A DNA stretch of 64,000 bases from assembly GCA_001898995.1 (NCBI GenBank), contig MKVZ01000019.1:124001-188000 (forward strand), written 5' to 3'. Numbering within the stretch: the first letter of the stretch is position 1; every line of letters starts with the position of its first letter. Shown here piece after piece: positions 32,048-40,663 of the stretch. Both the position numbers and the translations under genes were made by a program. The notes beneath the pieces are model-generated. The model was given only the letters and a program-made list of their open reading frames with translations. It searched no databases and was not told where the DNA came from. Source of the DNA: Rhizobiales bacterium 63-22 (lineage in GTDB: Bacteria; Pseudomonadota; Alphaproteobacteria; Rhizobiales; Rhizobiaceae).

Positions 32048-33481
32048 GTGAACCGCATCATTCCGCTCGTGCTGGCCATTGCTCTTTTCATGGAGCAGAT
32101 GGATTCGAACGTCATCTCGACGTCCCTGCCGGCCATCGCGGCGGATATCGGCACCAGCCCCATCGCGCTCAAGCTGGCGCTGACGGGCTATCTGGTGGCG
32201 CTGGCGGTCTTCATTCCGGTCAGCGGCTGGATGGCGGACCGTTTCGGCGCGAAGAACGTGTTCCGGGCGGCGATCGCGGTTTTCGTGGTCGGCTCGGTCT
32301 GCTGTGCCATCTCCGATTCACTGACCGCCTTCGTGGTCTCGCGCTTTCTGCAAGGCACGGGCGGCGCGATGATGACGCCGGTCGGCCGCCTCGTCCTCGT
32401 GCGCTCGACGCCCAAGAGCGAACTGGTCTCGGCCATGGCATGGCTCACGGTTCCTGCCATGGTGGGCCCGCTGGTCGGCCCACCCGTCGGCGGCTTCATC
32501 ACAACGTTCCTGACCTGGCACTGGATATTCCTCGTCAATGTCCCCATCGGTGTGGTGGGTATCTGGTTCGCCACCCGTTTCCTGCCCGACAATGAGGAGC
32601 GTATCGTCAAGCCGTTAGACTGGGCGGGCTTCGTCCTGTCCGGCGTGGCCATGTCGGGCGTGGTGTTCGGCCTGTCGGTGGTGAGCCTGCCGGCATTGCC
32701 GCCGATTATCGGGCTGGTTACGGTCGCGATCGGCCTGATCTGCTCGGTCGTCTACGTGGCCCATGCGCGCCGCGCTGCCGATCCGCTTCTCGATCTCAGG
32801 CTGTTCGACAATCAGGTGTTCCGCTCCGCCGTGATCGGCGGCAGCATCTTCCGGCTCGGTATCGGCGCGATCCCGTTCCTGCTGCCGCTGATGCTGCAGA
32901 TCGGCTTCGGTATGACGCCGTTCCAGTCGGGTATGATCACCTTCGCATCGGCGGTCGGCGCATTGAGCATGAAATTCGGCGCAAAGCAGATTTTCGTGCG
33001 TTTCGGCTTCCGGCGCGCCCTGATGTGCGGCTCCTTCATTTCGGCGACCTTCATCGCCGTCAACGGGCTGTTCACGCCCTCCACACCGATCTGGATCATC
33101 CTCGGTTTTCTGCTGGTCGGCGGTTTCATGCGCTCGCTGTTCTTCTCCGGCGTCAATGCTCTGGCCTTCGCCGAGATTCCCGAAAGCAAGTCCAGTCAGG
33201 CCACGCCGATCACCTCCGTGGCGCAGCAGGTCTCCATCGCGCTCGGCGTGGCCATGGCCGGCGGGATTCTGGAAGTGAGCAGCAGCCTGCGCGGCATGCC
33301 GCTGGCACTGACCGACTTCCATATCGGCTTCTTCATCGTGGCCGGTATCTCGGCCATCGCCTTCCTTTGGTTCTCGCGTCTTGCGCCCGATGCGGGCCAG
33401 GAACTCGCCGCGCCCACCGTCGTCAAATCGACGGGCAAGGGAAGTCCCGCCGGCGTGGCCGGTTCGTCAGCCGGACGCTGA
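32048..33481 (+). CDS. DHA2-type MFS drug exporter
   Basis: 477-aa multi-helix exporter (14-helix class) with LALTGYLVALAVFIPVSGWM, DRFGAKNVF (motif A) and RFLQGTGGAMMTPVGRLVL, typical of EmrB/QacA-like proton-driven drug pumps. The start is GTG. A paralogue with the same motifs lies at 51071. The 3' end faces the LysR regulator gene, which is transcribed toward it. Confidence 0.88.
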   Translation: MNRIIPLVLAIALFMEQMDSNVISTSLPAIAADIGTSPIALKLALTGYLVALAVFIPVSGWMADRFGAKNVFRAAIAVFVVGSVCCAISDSLTAFVVSRFLQGTGGAMMTPVGRLVLVRSTPKSELVSAMAWLTVPAMVGPLVGPPVGGFITTFLTWHWIFLVNVPIGVVGIWFATRFLPDNEERIVKPLDWAGFVLSGVAMSGVVFGLSVVSLPALPPIIGLVTVAIGLICSVVYVAHARRAADPLLDLRLFDNQVFRSAVIGGSIFRLGIGAIPFLLPLMLQIGFGMTPFQSGMITFASAVGALSMKFGAKQIFVRFGFRRALMCGSFISATFIAVNGLFTPSTPIWIILGFLLVGGFMRSLFFSGVNALAFAEIPESKSSQATPITSVAQQVSIALGVAMAGGILEVSSSLRGMPLALTDFHIGFFIVAGISAIAFLWFSRLAPDAGQELAAPTVVKSTGKGSPAGVAGSSAGR

Positions 33482-33551
33482 GGGAAGACAAGGCCTGGGT
33501 GAACGTCAAGGGCGGCGCGAGCGCCTTCTCCCGCATGTCCTGTCCATTTGT

Positions 33552-34433
33552 TCAAAGGGCGTTCTGGAACCATGTGCGCAGCGCCGCGATATCGGCACGC
33601 TGTTCCAGCCCGGCGGCGCAGGCAAAATGATAGGCATCTCCGGCAAGGTCCACGCGGAAGGGGGCTTTCAGCAGGCCGGCGGCAAGCGCATCGGCCACAA
33701 GCAGCCGGCTGGCGATGACGACGCCCTGTCCCGCAATGGCGGCCTGAACCGCCAGCATGCTGTCGGGAAACCGGGGGCCGACATGGGTATCCATATCCGG
33801 GATGCCGGCCTCGGCGCACCAGCGCGGCCAGTCCGGTTCCGGCGCGGGGCGGTTTCGTCCGTTTATATGAATCAGCGTCGCACGGCGCAGATCGTCGGGC
33901 TGCGATATGCCGAGACCGGGACTGCAAACGGGAGTCAGCATGTCGGCGCAAAGACAGGTACTGCTCACCCCGTGAAATGGACCGCGCCCATAGCGTATGG
34001 CGACCTCGATGCCTCCCGGATGCAGTATCTCGACGGTGTTCGAGGCGTGCAGCCGCAGGTCGATCGACGGAACGGCCTCGCGCAGCGCATCCAGCCGCGG
34101 CACCAGCCATTGGCTCAAAAAAGCCGTTGTTGACGAGAGCGTGACGGCTGTCGGAACCGCCGCCGCGCGCAGCCGTGTGACAGCTCTTTCAATTTCTCCG
34201 AAACCGGAGGCGGTCGCCTCTAAGAGAGCCTTGCCCGGCGGGGTCAGTCTCACGGCTCTGGGCGTCCGATCCAGGACGCGAAAACCCAGATGGATTTCGA
34301 GTTGTTTGATCTGATGGCTGATGGCTGTCGGTGTGACCGCAAGTTCCTCGGCGGCATTCTTGAAGCTCGCGCGGCGGGCAGCGGCCTCAAAGGCGCGAAG
34401 GGCGGACAACGGCGGCAGACGCGAATGGGCCAT
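33552..34433 (-). CDS. LysR family transcriptional regulator (GcvA-like)
   Basis: 293-aa LysR-type regulator: RLPPLSALRAFEAAARRASF and the recognition region ELAVTPTAISHQIKQLE place it in the GcvA/AmpR branch. The C-terminal effector domain is complete. It is divergent from the PhzF-like gene, the usual target arrangement for LysR proteins, and convergent with the DHA2 exporter. The effector is unknown. Confidence 0.88.
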   Translation of the reverse strand: MAHSRLPPLSALRAFEAAARRASFKNAAEELAVTPTAISHQIKQLEIHLGFRVLDRTPRAVRLTPPGKALLEATASGFGEIERAVTRLRAAAVPTAVTLSSTTAFLSQWLVPRLDALREAVPSIDLRLHASNTVEILHPGGIEVAIRYGRGPFHGVSSTCLCADMLTPVCSPGLGISQPDDLRRATLIHINGRNRPAPEPDWPRWCAEAGIPDMDTHVGPRFPDSMLAVQAAIAGQGVVIASRLLVADALAAGLLKAPFRVDLAGDAYHFACAAGLEQRADIAALRTWFQNAL

Positions 34434-34545
34434 GCTGAATCCAATTCATCATAAAGGTGAGAATTTCGAATTTTTCCCTTCAAGGAATGAGGTTATCATC
34501 CTCTATATTGAAATATATCAAACTTAATTCATGCATGACAGGACT
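34434..34545. promoter_or_regulatory. LysR-phzF divergent promoter region
   Basis: 112 bp between divergent genes, AT-rich. TTGAAATATATCAA (34508-34521) has TTGA-N6-TCAA ends and fits the loose T-N11-A LysR box; it is a candidate operator only. Confidence 0.4.
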
Positions 34546-35424
34546 ATGGACATGGTTGAACTGGTTGCTGGCCTTATTGATGTTTTCGCCGATGCGCCAC
34601 TAACCGGGAATCCGCTCGCCGTGGTGCAGGGCGGCGACGATCTGGCAGACGACGACATGCGGCGCATCGCAGGCGAGTTCAATCAGGCCGAGACGACATT
34701 CATCCTGCGCAGCACCCGCGCGGACCGCAAGCTTCGGTCATTCACCGCGAGCGGCGCTGAAGTGTACGGTGCCGGGCACAATGCGCTTGGAGCGTGGCTC
34801 TGGCTGGCGGAGCACGGCGAACTCGGTCCGCTTGCGACGGCCCGGACGTTCCGGCAGGAGATCGGCCCGGATATCCTGCCGATCACGCTTGAGACGCTCG
34901 GCGGACGCATCCATGGCCGCATGCGGCAGGCATCGCTGCGTCTGTCGGAACCGCTGCACGACGCAGCGCCTCTCGCCACGGCCCTCGGTCTCGATCATGG
35001 CGACATCCTGCCCGATCCCGGCCCTCGTCCCGCCGATACGGGGGCCGCACATCTGATGGTGCGTGTTCACGATGCCCGAACGGTGGACAGAGCGCGGCCC
35101 GATGCAGCCGGGTTGCTGGCCGTTCTCGAGAAGACGCCGGCGGAGGGTTGCTACGTCTATGCCTTCGACGCGGACAATCCCGGCCGGGCTTACGCCCGTT
35201 TTTTCAATCCGACCGTGGGTCTATGGGAGGATGCCGCGACCGGAACCGCGGCCGGCCCTCTGGCGGCCTATCTCGCAGCCACGGGCAATCTGCCGGACAA
35301 CGCACTGGCGATCGAGCAAGGCACGAAAATGGGCCGCCGAAGCGTCCTGCGCGTCAGGCTCACGCCAGATCCCGAACTTTCCGGGACTGGAACTGTGGTG
35401 CTACGCGGGAAAATCCGGCTTTAG
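34546..35424 (+). CDS. PhzF family isomerase
   Basis: About 292-aa cytosolic PhzF/YddE-type protein. The conserved opening LIDVFADAPLTGNPLAVV, the catalytic Glu in NQAETTF, GAGHNALGAW and the C-terminal DAATGTAAGPLAAYL are all family marks. Relatives catalyse diaxial-epimerase-like isomerisation; the substrate here is unknown and there are no phenazine genes. In-frame ATGs at 34531, 34546 and 34552 compete; only the later two have a nearby AGGA. Probably regulated by the divergent LysR. Confidence 0.88.
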   Translation: MDMVELVAGLIDVFADAPLTGNPLAVVQGGDDLADDDMRRIAGEFNQAETTFILRSTRADRKLRSFTASGAEVYGAGHNALGAWLWLAEHGELGPLATARTFRQEIGPDILPITLETLGGRIHGRMRQASLRLSEPLHDAAPLATALGLDHGDILPDPGPRPADTGAAHLMVRVHDARTVDRARPDAAGLLAVLEKTPAEGCYVYAFDADNPGRAYARFFNPTVGLWEDAATGTAAGPLAAYLAATGNLPDNALAIEQGTKMGRRSVLRVRLTPDPELSGTGTVVLRGKIRL

Positions 35425-36158
35425 CCTTTGAAGTCGCGGGCAAGCAGGTACAGTTCCACCGATTCCGCGCGGCTTGCCGGCGGCTTGACGTGGTGCACCG
35501 AGCGGAACTTCTGCTTGAGCATGGCGAGCAGATCGTTTTCCGCGCCGCCCTGAAAGGTCTTGGTCAGGAAATGACCGCCGGGCTTGAGCACCGAAACGGC
35601 GAAATCGGCCGCCACCTCGCAAAGATGCACGGTGCGCAGATGGTCTGTGCGCCGGTGGCCGGTGGTCGGCGCGGCCATGTCCGAAATGACCAGATCGGGC
35701 TTGTCTCCAAGCGCCTCCATCAGCTTTCCCGGCGCTTCCTCGTCGAGGAAGTCCATCTCCAGCAGCACGACGCCGGGCAGGGGATCGACATGCAGATAGT
35801 CGATGCCGACCACATGCGGGTCCTCGTCGGTCGAACCGACGATCTTCGCCGCGATCTGCGACCAGCCCCCGGGGGCGGCGCCAAGATCGATGATCTTCTG
35901 GCCCTTCTTCAGGAGGCCGTAGCGCTCGTCGATCTCGATCAGCTTGTAGGCTGCGCGCGAGCGGTAGCCGTCCTGCTTCGACTTGTGGACGTAGGGGTCG
36001 TTCAGATGGCGTTCCAGCCAGCGGCGCGACGATTCCTTGATCGTGCCCGCCTTCTTCTTCACGCGCACATGCAGGTTGCTGCTGCCCGCACCGCCTCTTC
36101 CACCCGTTTTCGAGGCGCCCGTTTTGGGGCCGCCTTTGTTTCCGCCTGCCTTGCTCAT
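35421..36158 (-). CDS. rlmE: 23S rRNA (uridine-2'-O)-methyltransferase RlmE
   Basis: 245-aa FtsJ-type methyltransferase that methylates U2552 (E. coli numbering) of 23S rRNA. SAM motif DLGAAPGGWSQIAAK, then DMAAPTTGHRRTDH and HFLTKTFQGG, which carry the catalytic residues. A Gly/Lys-rich N-terminal tail (SKAGGNKGGPKTG) precedes the domain. Its start overlaps the ppx stop by 4 bp (ATGA), so the two are translationally coupled. The 3' end overlaps the convergent phzF end by 4 bp. Confidence 0.94.
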   Translation of the reverse strand: MSKAGGNKGGPKTGASKTGGRGGAGSSNLHVRVKKKAGTIKESSRRWLERHLNDPYVHKSKQDGYRSRAAYKLIEIDERYGLLKKGQKIIDLGAAPGGWSQIAAKIVGSTDEDPHVVGIDYLHVDPLPGVVLLEMDFLDEEAPGKLMEALGDKPDLVISDMAAPTTGHRRTDHLRTVHLCEVAADFAVSVLKPGGHFLTKTFQGGAENDLLAMLKQKFRSVHHVKPPASRAESVELYLLARDFKG

Positions 36159-37729
36159 GTCGAATGCCTGTTTTCGGGCCTGTTGCGGGGTTTGCCATTG
36201 CCGGGTTTGTCATTGTTAGACTTTGGGGGCCGGCTGTGCCGCCACGCGCCGTCGCGCGACATGAGTTCGGTGAGTATGCCCTCGCGCAGGCCCCGGTCGG
36301 CGACCAGAAGCCTCTCGCTCGGCCACACCTTGCGGATGGCGTCGAGAATGGCGCAGCCGGCCAGAACCAGATCGGCCCGGTCCGCGCCGATGCAGGGATT
36401 GGCCACGCGCGCCTCGAAATCCCACGACAGGAGACGGTCGGTCATTTCCGTCACCTCGCTTGCATCCATCCACATGCCGTCCACGCGGCGGCGGTCGTAG
36501 CGCTCCAGCCCCAGATGGATGCCGGCCAGCGTCGTCACCGTGCCGGACGTGCCGAGCAGGTGGAAGCGCGGGCTTGCCGCCAGCCCGCCGAGGCTTTGCC
36601 GCTCGCTGAAGCCGGCGAGCAGTTCCGTCACGTGATCGATCATCGCGGCGTAGCTTTCCGGCGTGACATGGCGTCCGCCGAAACGCTCTGCCAGCGTCAC
36701 CACGCCGACGGGAAGCGAGGTCCATGCGATGATATGTTCGGCGAGCCGCGGCGAGCGCCGGCACGACACGTCGATCAGCGCGATCTCGGACGAGCCGCCG
36801 CCGATATCGAACAGCACCACCGCGTCCGTCTCACGCGCCACCAGCGTGCCGCAGCCTGAAACGGCCAGCCGCGCCTCGGTCTGGCGGTCCACGATCTCCA
36901 GTTCGAGACCCGTCTCCTCGCGCACGCGGGTCAGAAAATCCTCGCCGTTCTCCGCCGCGCGGCAGGCTTCGGTGGCGATCAGCCGCGAACGGCGGATCTT
37001 CTTGCCCGCAAGCTTGTCGCGGCAAATCCTCAGCGCGTCCACGGCGCGCTGCATGGCCTGATCGCTCAGGCGGCCGGTGGCGCCAAGCCCTTCGCCGAGC
37101 CGCACGATGCGCGAGAAGGCGTCCATGACGCGGAACTGGCCCGGACGGGTCGGCGCGGCGATCAGCAGCCGGCAATTGTTGGTGCCGAGGTCGAGCGCGG
37201 CATAGAGCGGCGCTTCCTCACCCTGATGGCCGTGACCATGGCCGTGGCGCGGGTGATGATGGTGCTCGCCGGGTTTGCGCCTGTGCTGGGAAGAAGGGTG
37301 CGGCGCATGGTGATGCGGGTGCTGCGCCGCTTCCGCCGTGTGCTTGCCGCCGGTTTCCGCCGCGCGCAACGTCGCGTCGTTCTGCTGGCGCGCCTGCTGT
37401 TTCCTGTTGCGGGCACGCCTGCGCCGGTTGGAAATCTTTCCGGACGGCCGGACCTGAGCGGCGGCTTCCGCCGTCGCTTCCTGTGGATGCGCCGCCTTGC
37501 CGCGCTTGCGCCGCCGCGCGCGCTTGCGCCGGTTGCCGCTGTCCTTCTGTTCTGCCTGCGGGCGTCCTGATCCGGCTGCGTCGTGCGCATCACCGGCTTC
37601 GGCAACGGCAGGTCGGCGCGGTTTGCGCTGGCCGTTGCGGGACGGATTCCGGGTTTCGTTCTTCCCCGGTTCACCGTCGGACGCCCCTTGATGCGCCGTT
37701 TCGCCGGGGCGCTCGTCGGGGTTTCTCAA
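36155..37729 (-). CDS. ppx: Ppx/GppA exopolyphosphatase/guanosine pentaphosphatase with His/Arg-rich N-terminal extension
   Basis: 524-aa protein. The Ppx/GppA domain starts near residue 178 (ALDLGTNNCRLLIA) and includes VVLFDIGGGSSEIAL and LLGTSGTVTTLAG; it should remove phosphate from polyphosphate or pppGpp. Before it lies an unusual low-complexity extension of about 175 residues, rich in Arg/Lys (RRKRARRRKRGK, RRRRARNRK) and then His (HPHHHAP, EHHHHPRHGHGHGHQ). The start is TTG with AAGGA 7 nt upstream. Coupled to rlmE. The His stretch might bind metal; that is a guess. Confidence 0.85.
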   Translation of the reverse strand: MRNPDERPGETAHQGASDGEPGKNETRNPSRNGQRKPRRPAVAEAGDAHDAAGSGRPQAEQKDSGNRRKRARRRKRGKAAHPQEATAEAAAQVRPSGKISNRRRRARNRKQQARQQNDATLRAAETGGKHTAEAAQHPHHHAPHPSSQHRRKPGEHHHHPRHGHGHGHQGEEAPLYAALDLGTNNCRLLIAAPTRPGQFRVMDAFSRIVRLGEGLGATGRLSDQAMQRAVDALRICRDKLAGKKIRRSRLIATEACRAAENGEDFLTRVREETGLELEIVDRQTEARLAVSGCGTLVARETDAVVLFDIGGGSSEIALIDVSCRRSPRLAEHIIAWTSLPVGVVTLAERFGGRHVTPESYAAMIDHVTELLAGFSERQSLGGLAASPRFHLLGTSGTVTTLAGIHLGLERYDRRRVDGMWMDASEVTEMTDRLLSWDFEARVANPCIGADRADLVLAGCAILDAIRKVWPSERLLVADRGLREGILTELMSRDGAWRHSRPPKSNNDKPGNGKPRNRPENRHST

Positions 37730-37952
37730 AGTATCGATCCTTATCGCGCCGCGCGAGCCATGGAGGACGCGAACAGGGCGCTTCGATTTTCACGTTGTGC
37801 ATAATGTAACAGTGGTTTTCGGTTTTACCAAGGGGCAGGCTGTCTGCCGCCGCCGGAAAATTTCGAACGCACCAATCCGTTTCACAAACCGGCAGGGCAG
37901 GGCGCTTCCATGATTTGTGGAAGCGTCCTGTCGGGGCAAGCTCGGGTCCGGT

Positions 37953-38714
37953 TCAGATATCGAAGGTGCCGGCGGCGGTGATGGTGGCGACGAACTGCTT
38001 CGTGCGCGCCTGCACGGGATGCGCGAAAATAGCGTTCGCGGTGCCGGTTTCGACAATCCGGCCCGCCTCCAGAAACACCGCATTATGGGCGATCTTCGAG
38101 GCGAGGCGCAGGTCGTGCGTGGCGATCACCATGGTGGTTCCCTCCTTGGCGAGGTTGCTCAGCACGTCCACCACTTCGGACGCCAGTTCGGGATCGAGCG
38201 CCGAGGTCGGCTCGTCGCAGAGCAGCACGCGCGGCGAGGGCGCCAGCGCGCGGGCGATGGCGATGCGCTGCTGCTGTCCGCCCGAAAGCGTCGCCGGCCA
38301 GGCGTCGGCCTTGTGCGCCATGCCGACCTTGGCGAGCAGGTCCATGGCGCGCTGGCGCGCCTTTTCCTTCGGCCATCTCAGCACCGTCACCAGCCCTTCC
38401 ATGACGTTCTGGATCGCCGTCTGATGCGGGAAAAGCTGGAAATTCTGGAACACCATGCCGGTCTGGCGGCGGATGGACTGGATCGCCTGCCAGCTCGGCC
38501 TGCGGTCGGGCTCGAAGGTGAGGCTCTGCCCGCCCAGCAACAGCCTGCCGGATGTGGGCACTTCGAGCAGGTTGATGCAGCGCAGCAGCGTGCTCTTGCC
38601 GCCGCCCGACGGGCCGACCAGCGCCGTCACCGTGCCCTCGGCGATAGTGACGCTGATGTCGTCGAGGACGGTCGTGTCGCCGAAACGCTTTACGATATGC
38701 TGCAACTCGATCAT
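37953..38714 (-). CDS. Polar amino acid (cystine-type) ABC transporter ATP-binding protein
   Basis: 253-aa ATPase of the GlnQ/TcyC type. Walker A GPSGGGKST, Q-loop MVFQNFQLFPHQTAI, signature LSGGQQQRI, Walker B VLLCDEPTSALDPEL, switch HD in VIATHDLRLA. It pairs with the permease, whose stop overlaps its start by 4 bp, and the binding protein further upstream. Closest in character to L-cystine importers, by resemblance of the whole set. Confidence 0.9.
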   Translation of the reverse strand: MIELQHIVKRFGDTTVLDDISVTIAEGTVTALVGPSGGGKSTLLRCINLLEVPTSGRLLLGGQSLTFEPDRRPSWQAIQSIRRQTGMVFQNFQLFPHQTAIQNVMEGLVTVLRWPKEKARQRAMDLLAKVGMAHKADAWPATLSGGQQQRIAIARALAPSPRVLLCDEPTSALDPELASEVVDVLSNLAKEGTTMVIATHDLRLASKIAHNAVFLEAGRIVETGTANAIFAHPVQARTKQFVATITAAGTFDI

Positions 38715-39391
38715 GCGTTCGTCTCCAGCGTGCCGCCATAGCGCCCGAGCCGTTTTTCCAGCCGCACCTGCAAGGCGGAAAGGACGGAACTCAGCACCAG
38801 ATAGATCAGCGCCGCCTCGATATAGAGGATGAGCGGCTCATAGGTCACGGCCACGATGCGCTGCGCCGCCTGGAACAGTTCCGGCACGGTGATGGCGGCG
38901 GCGAGCGAGGTGTCCTTCACCAGCGCGATGAAGGTATTGGAAAGCGGCGGCACGGCGATGCGCGCCGCCTGCGGCAGGATGGTGCGGGTCAGCGCCTGCC
39001 GCCAGCTCATGCCGATGGAATAGGCGGCTTCCCACTGGCCCTTGGGCACCGAGGCGATGACGGCGCGGATGATCTCAGAACTGTAGGCGCCGACATTGAG
39101 CGTGAAGCCGATCAGCGCGGCCGGAAAGGCGTTGAGATAGATGCCGGCGCTCGGCAGACCGTAGAAGATCACGAAAAGCTGCACCAGAAGCGGCGTGCCG
39201 CGGAATACCCAGACATAGAAGCGCGCGACGGACGACAGCCAGACCGGCGCGAACAGCCGCACCAGCGCCGTCACCAGCCCCAGCGCGAGGCCCAGAACGA
39301 AGGAAAGAAGCGTCAGCGGGATGGTGAAGATCAGGCCTGCCCACAGGAGGGTCGGCAGGGAATTCACCATGAGTTGAAGCCAGTCGGGCAC
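38711..39391 (-). CDS. Polar amino acid (cystine-type) ABC transporter permease
   Basis: 226-aa inner-membrane permease of the HisM/TcyB class. RGTPLLVQLFVIFYGLPSAG and the EAA loop YSIGMSWRQALTRTILPQAA are typical of amino acid permeases of the YecS/TcyB group. A single permease gene implies a homodimer. It lies between the binding protein (240-nt gap with hairpin) and the ATPase (4-bp overlap). Confidence 0.9.
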   Translation of the reverse strand: MPDWLQLMVNSLPTLLWAGLIFTIPLTLLSFVLGLALGLVTALVRLFAPVWLSSVARFYVWVFRGTPLLVQLFVIFYGLPSAGIYLNAFPAALIGFTLNVGAYSSEIIRAVIASVPKGQWEAAYSIGMSWRQALTRTILPQAARIAVPPLSNTFIALVKDTSLAAAITVPELFQAAQRIVAVTYEPLILYIEAALIYLVLSSVLSALQVRLEKRLGRYGGTLETNA

Positions 39392-39565
39392 TTGATACGG
39401 CTCCTTCGCCGGATAACGTCTTGCAGTCAGGTGGCTCTACCTGACACCGCATGGATGCGGCAGAACAAATGATTGGAACGGCCGCTCCAGGATCGGACGG
39501 CGTGCTCCTCATCCCTATTACAAGTCGGCTCCGTCTGTCTCGAAAAGTTTTGCGGTTACGGCGCA

Positions 39566-39598
39566 GAACGCCGATCTGGCCAGGCCAGACCGGCGCTT
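39566..39598 (-). other. Stem-loop between amino-acid-binding protein and permease genes
   Basis: CGCCGATCTGGCC / GGCCAGACCGGCG inverted repeat with one mismatch, no T-tract, 33 nt after the binding-protein stop. Likely an mRNA-stabilising or partly terminating hairpin that keeps the binding protein in excess. Confidence 0.6.
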
Positions 39599-39630
39599 CA
39601 GCGTTTTCGGGATGCGCGCATCCGCGGATT

Positions 39631-40404
39631 TTACTTCGATACGTCCTGACCGAAATATTTGTCGGAGATCTTCTTGTAGGTGCCGTCGGCCTTGATCTCG
39701 TCCAGCGCCTTGTTGATGGCGGCGACCAGATCGTCGTCGCCCTTGCGCATGATGATGCCGGAAGCCGCCGCGCGGTCCTCTTCGGCCACGACCTTCACCG
39801 GGGCGTTGGGCTGGTGCTTCTTGAAGTCGAGATAGGACAGGTTGTCGTTGACCGTCGCATCGGCGCGGCCGGTGACCACGAGCTGGATCGACTGGTCGAA
39901 GCCGTCCGTGCCGACCAGTTCCGCGCCGTTGTCCTTGGCGATCTGCGCGTAGTTGCTGGTCAGCGACTGGGCCGCCTTCTTGCCCTTGAGATCGGCGAAG
40001 CTCTTGATCGTGTTGTTGTCGGCGTTGACGATCAGGGCCGCGCGCGCCACGATATAGGGCTTGGAGAAGTTGAATTTCTTCTGGCGTTCCGGGGTGATGC
40101 CGACCTCGTTGATGACGGTGTCGTAGCGGTCGGCATCCAGACCGGCGATGAGGCCGTCCCACTTGCCCTCGACGAATTCAGGCTTGACGCCGAGTTTCGC
40201 GGCCACCGCCTCGCCGATCTCCACGTCGAAGCCGACCAGCTTGTTGTCCTTGTCGTGATAGGTGAAGGGCGCATAGGTGCCCTCGGTGCCGATCTTCAGC
40301 ACCCCTGCCTTCTTGATGGCGTCGAGGTTCGCCCCGGCCATGGCGCCGGTGAGGAGAGCGGCCTGAAGAATGCCTGCGGCGGCGAGAATCTGAACGAGTT
40401 TCAT
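39631..40404 (-). CDS. Amino acid (probably cystine) ABC transporter substrate-binding protein
   Basis: 257-aa periplasmic binding protein with a signal peptide (about residues 1-23). VLKIGTEGTYAPFTYHDKD and LVGFDVEIGEAVAAKLG are the family-3 opening; AQSLTSNYAQIAKD and the overall sequence resemble FliY/TcyA cystine-binding proteins. First gene of the three-gene importer read leftward. Substrate assignment is by resemblance only. Confidence 0.88.
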   Translation of the reverse strand: MKLVQILAAAGILQAALLTGAMAGANLDAIKKAGVLKIGTEGTYAPFTYHDKDNKLVGFDVEIGEAVAAKLGVKPEFVEGKWDGLIAGLDADRYDTVINEVGITPERQKKFNFSKPYIVARAALIVNADNNTIKSFADLKGKKAAQSLTSNYAQIAKDNGAELVGTDGFDQSIQLVVTGRADATVNDNLSYLDFKKHQPNAPVKVVAEEDRAAASGIIMRKGDDDLVAAINKALDEIKADGTYKKISDKYFGQDVSK

Positions 40405-40612
40405 GTCTTTATCCGTAATCTGGTTGAGGCCCTATTGATCGCAGAAATTGAATTCCGATGATGCGTCGAAACTGCGCAGCAAGCTCTGACAAATGAGAGA
40501 TTTTTTCTAAAACGACAAGATGTTTGAGCAATATATTTTAACATGGTAATTTTTATCCCGGAAGGCCGGAATGTGCTTGCACAGACTGGACATGCGGTGA
40601 CAGGGAGCCATG

Positions 40613-40642
40613 AAAAAAGCCGCGGGTTCGCCGCGGCTTTTC
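40613..40642 (-). terminator. Terminator of aldehyde dehydrogenase gene
   Basis: Stem AAAGCCGCGG / CCGCGGCTTT with a 5-nt loop; six T follow on the minus strand. It lies just after the aldehyde dehydrogenase stop. Confidence 0.85.
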
Positions 40643-40663
40643 CAACAGTTGCGGGGCTGGATG

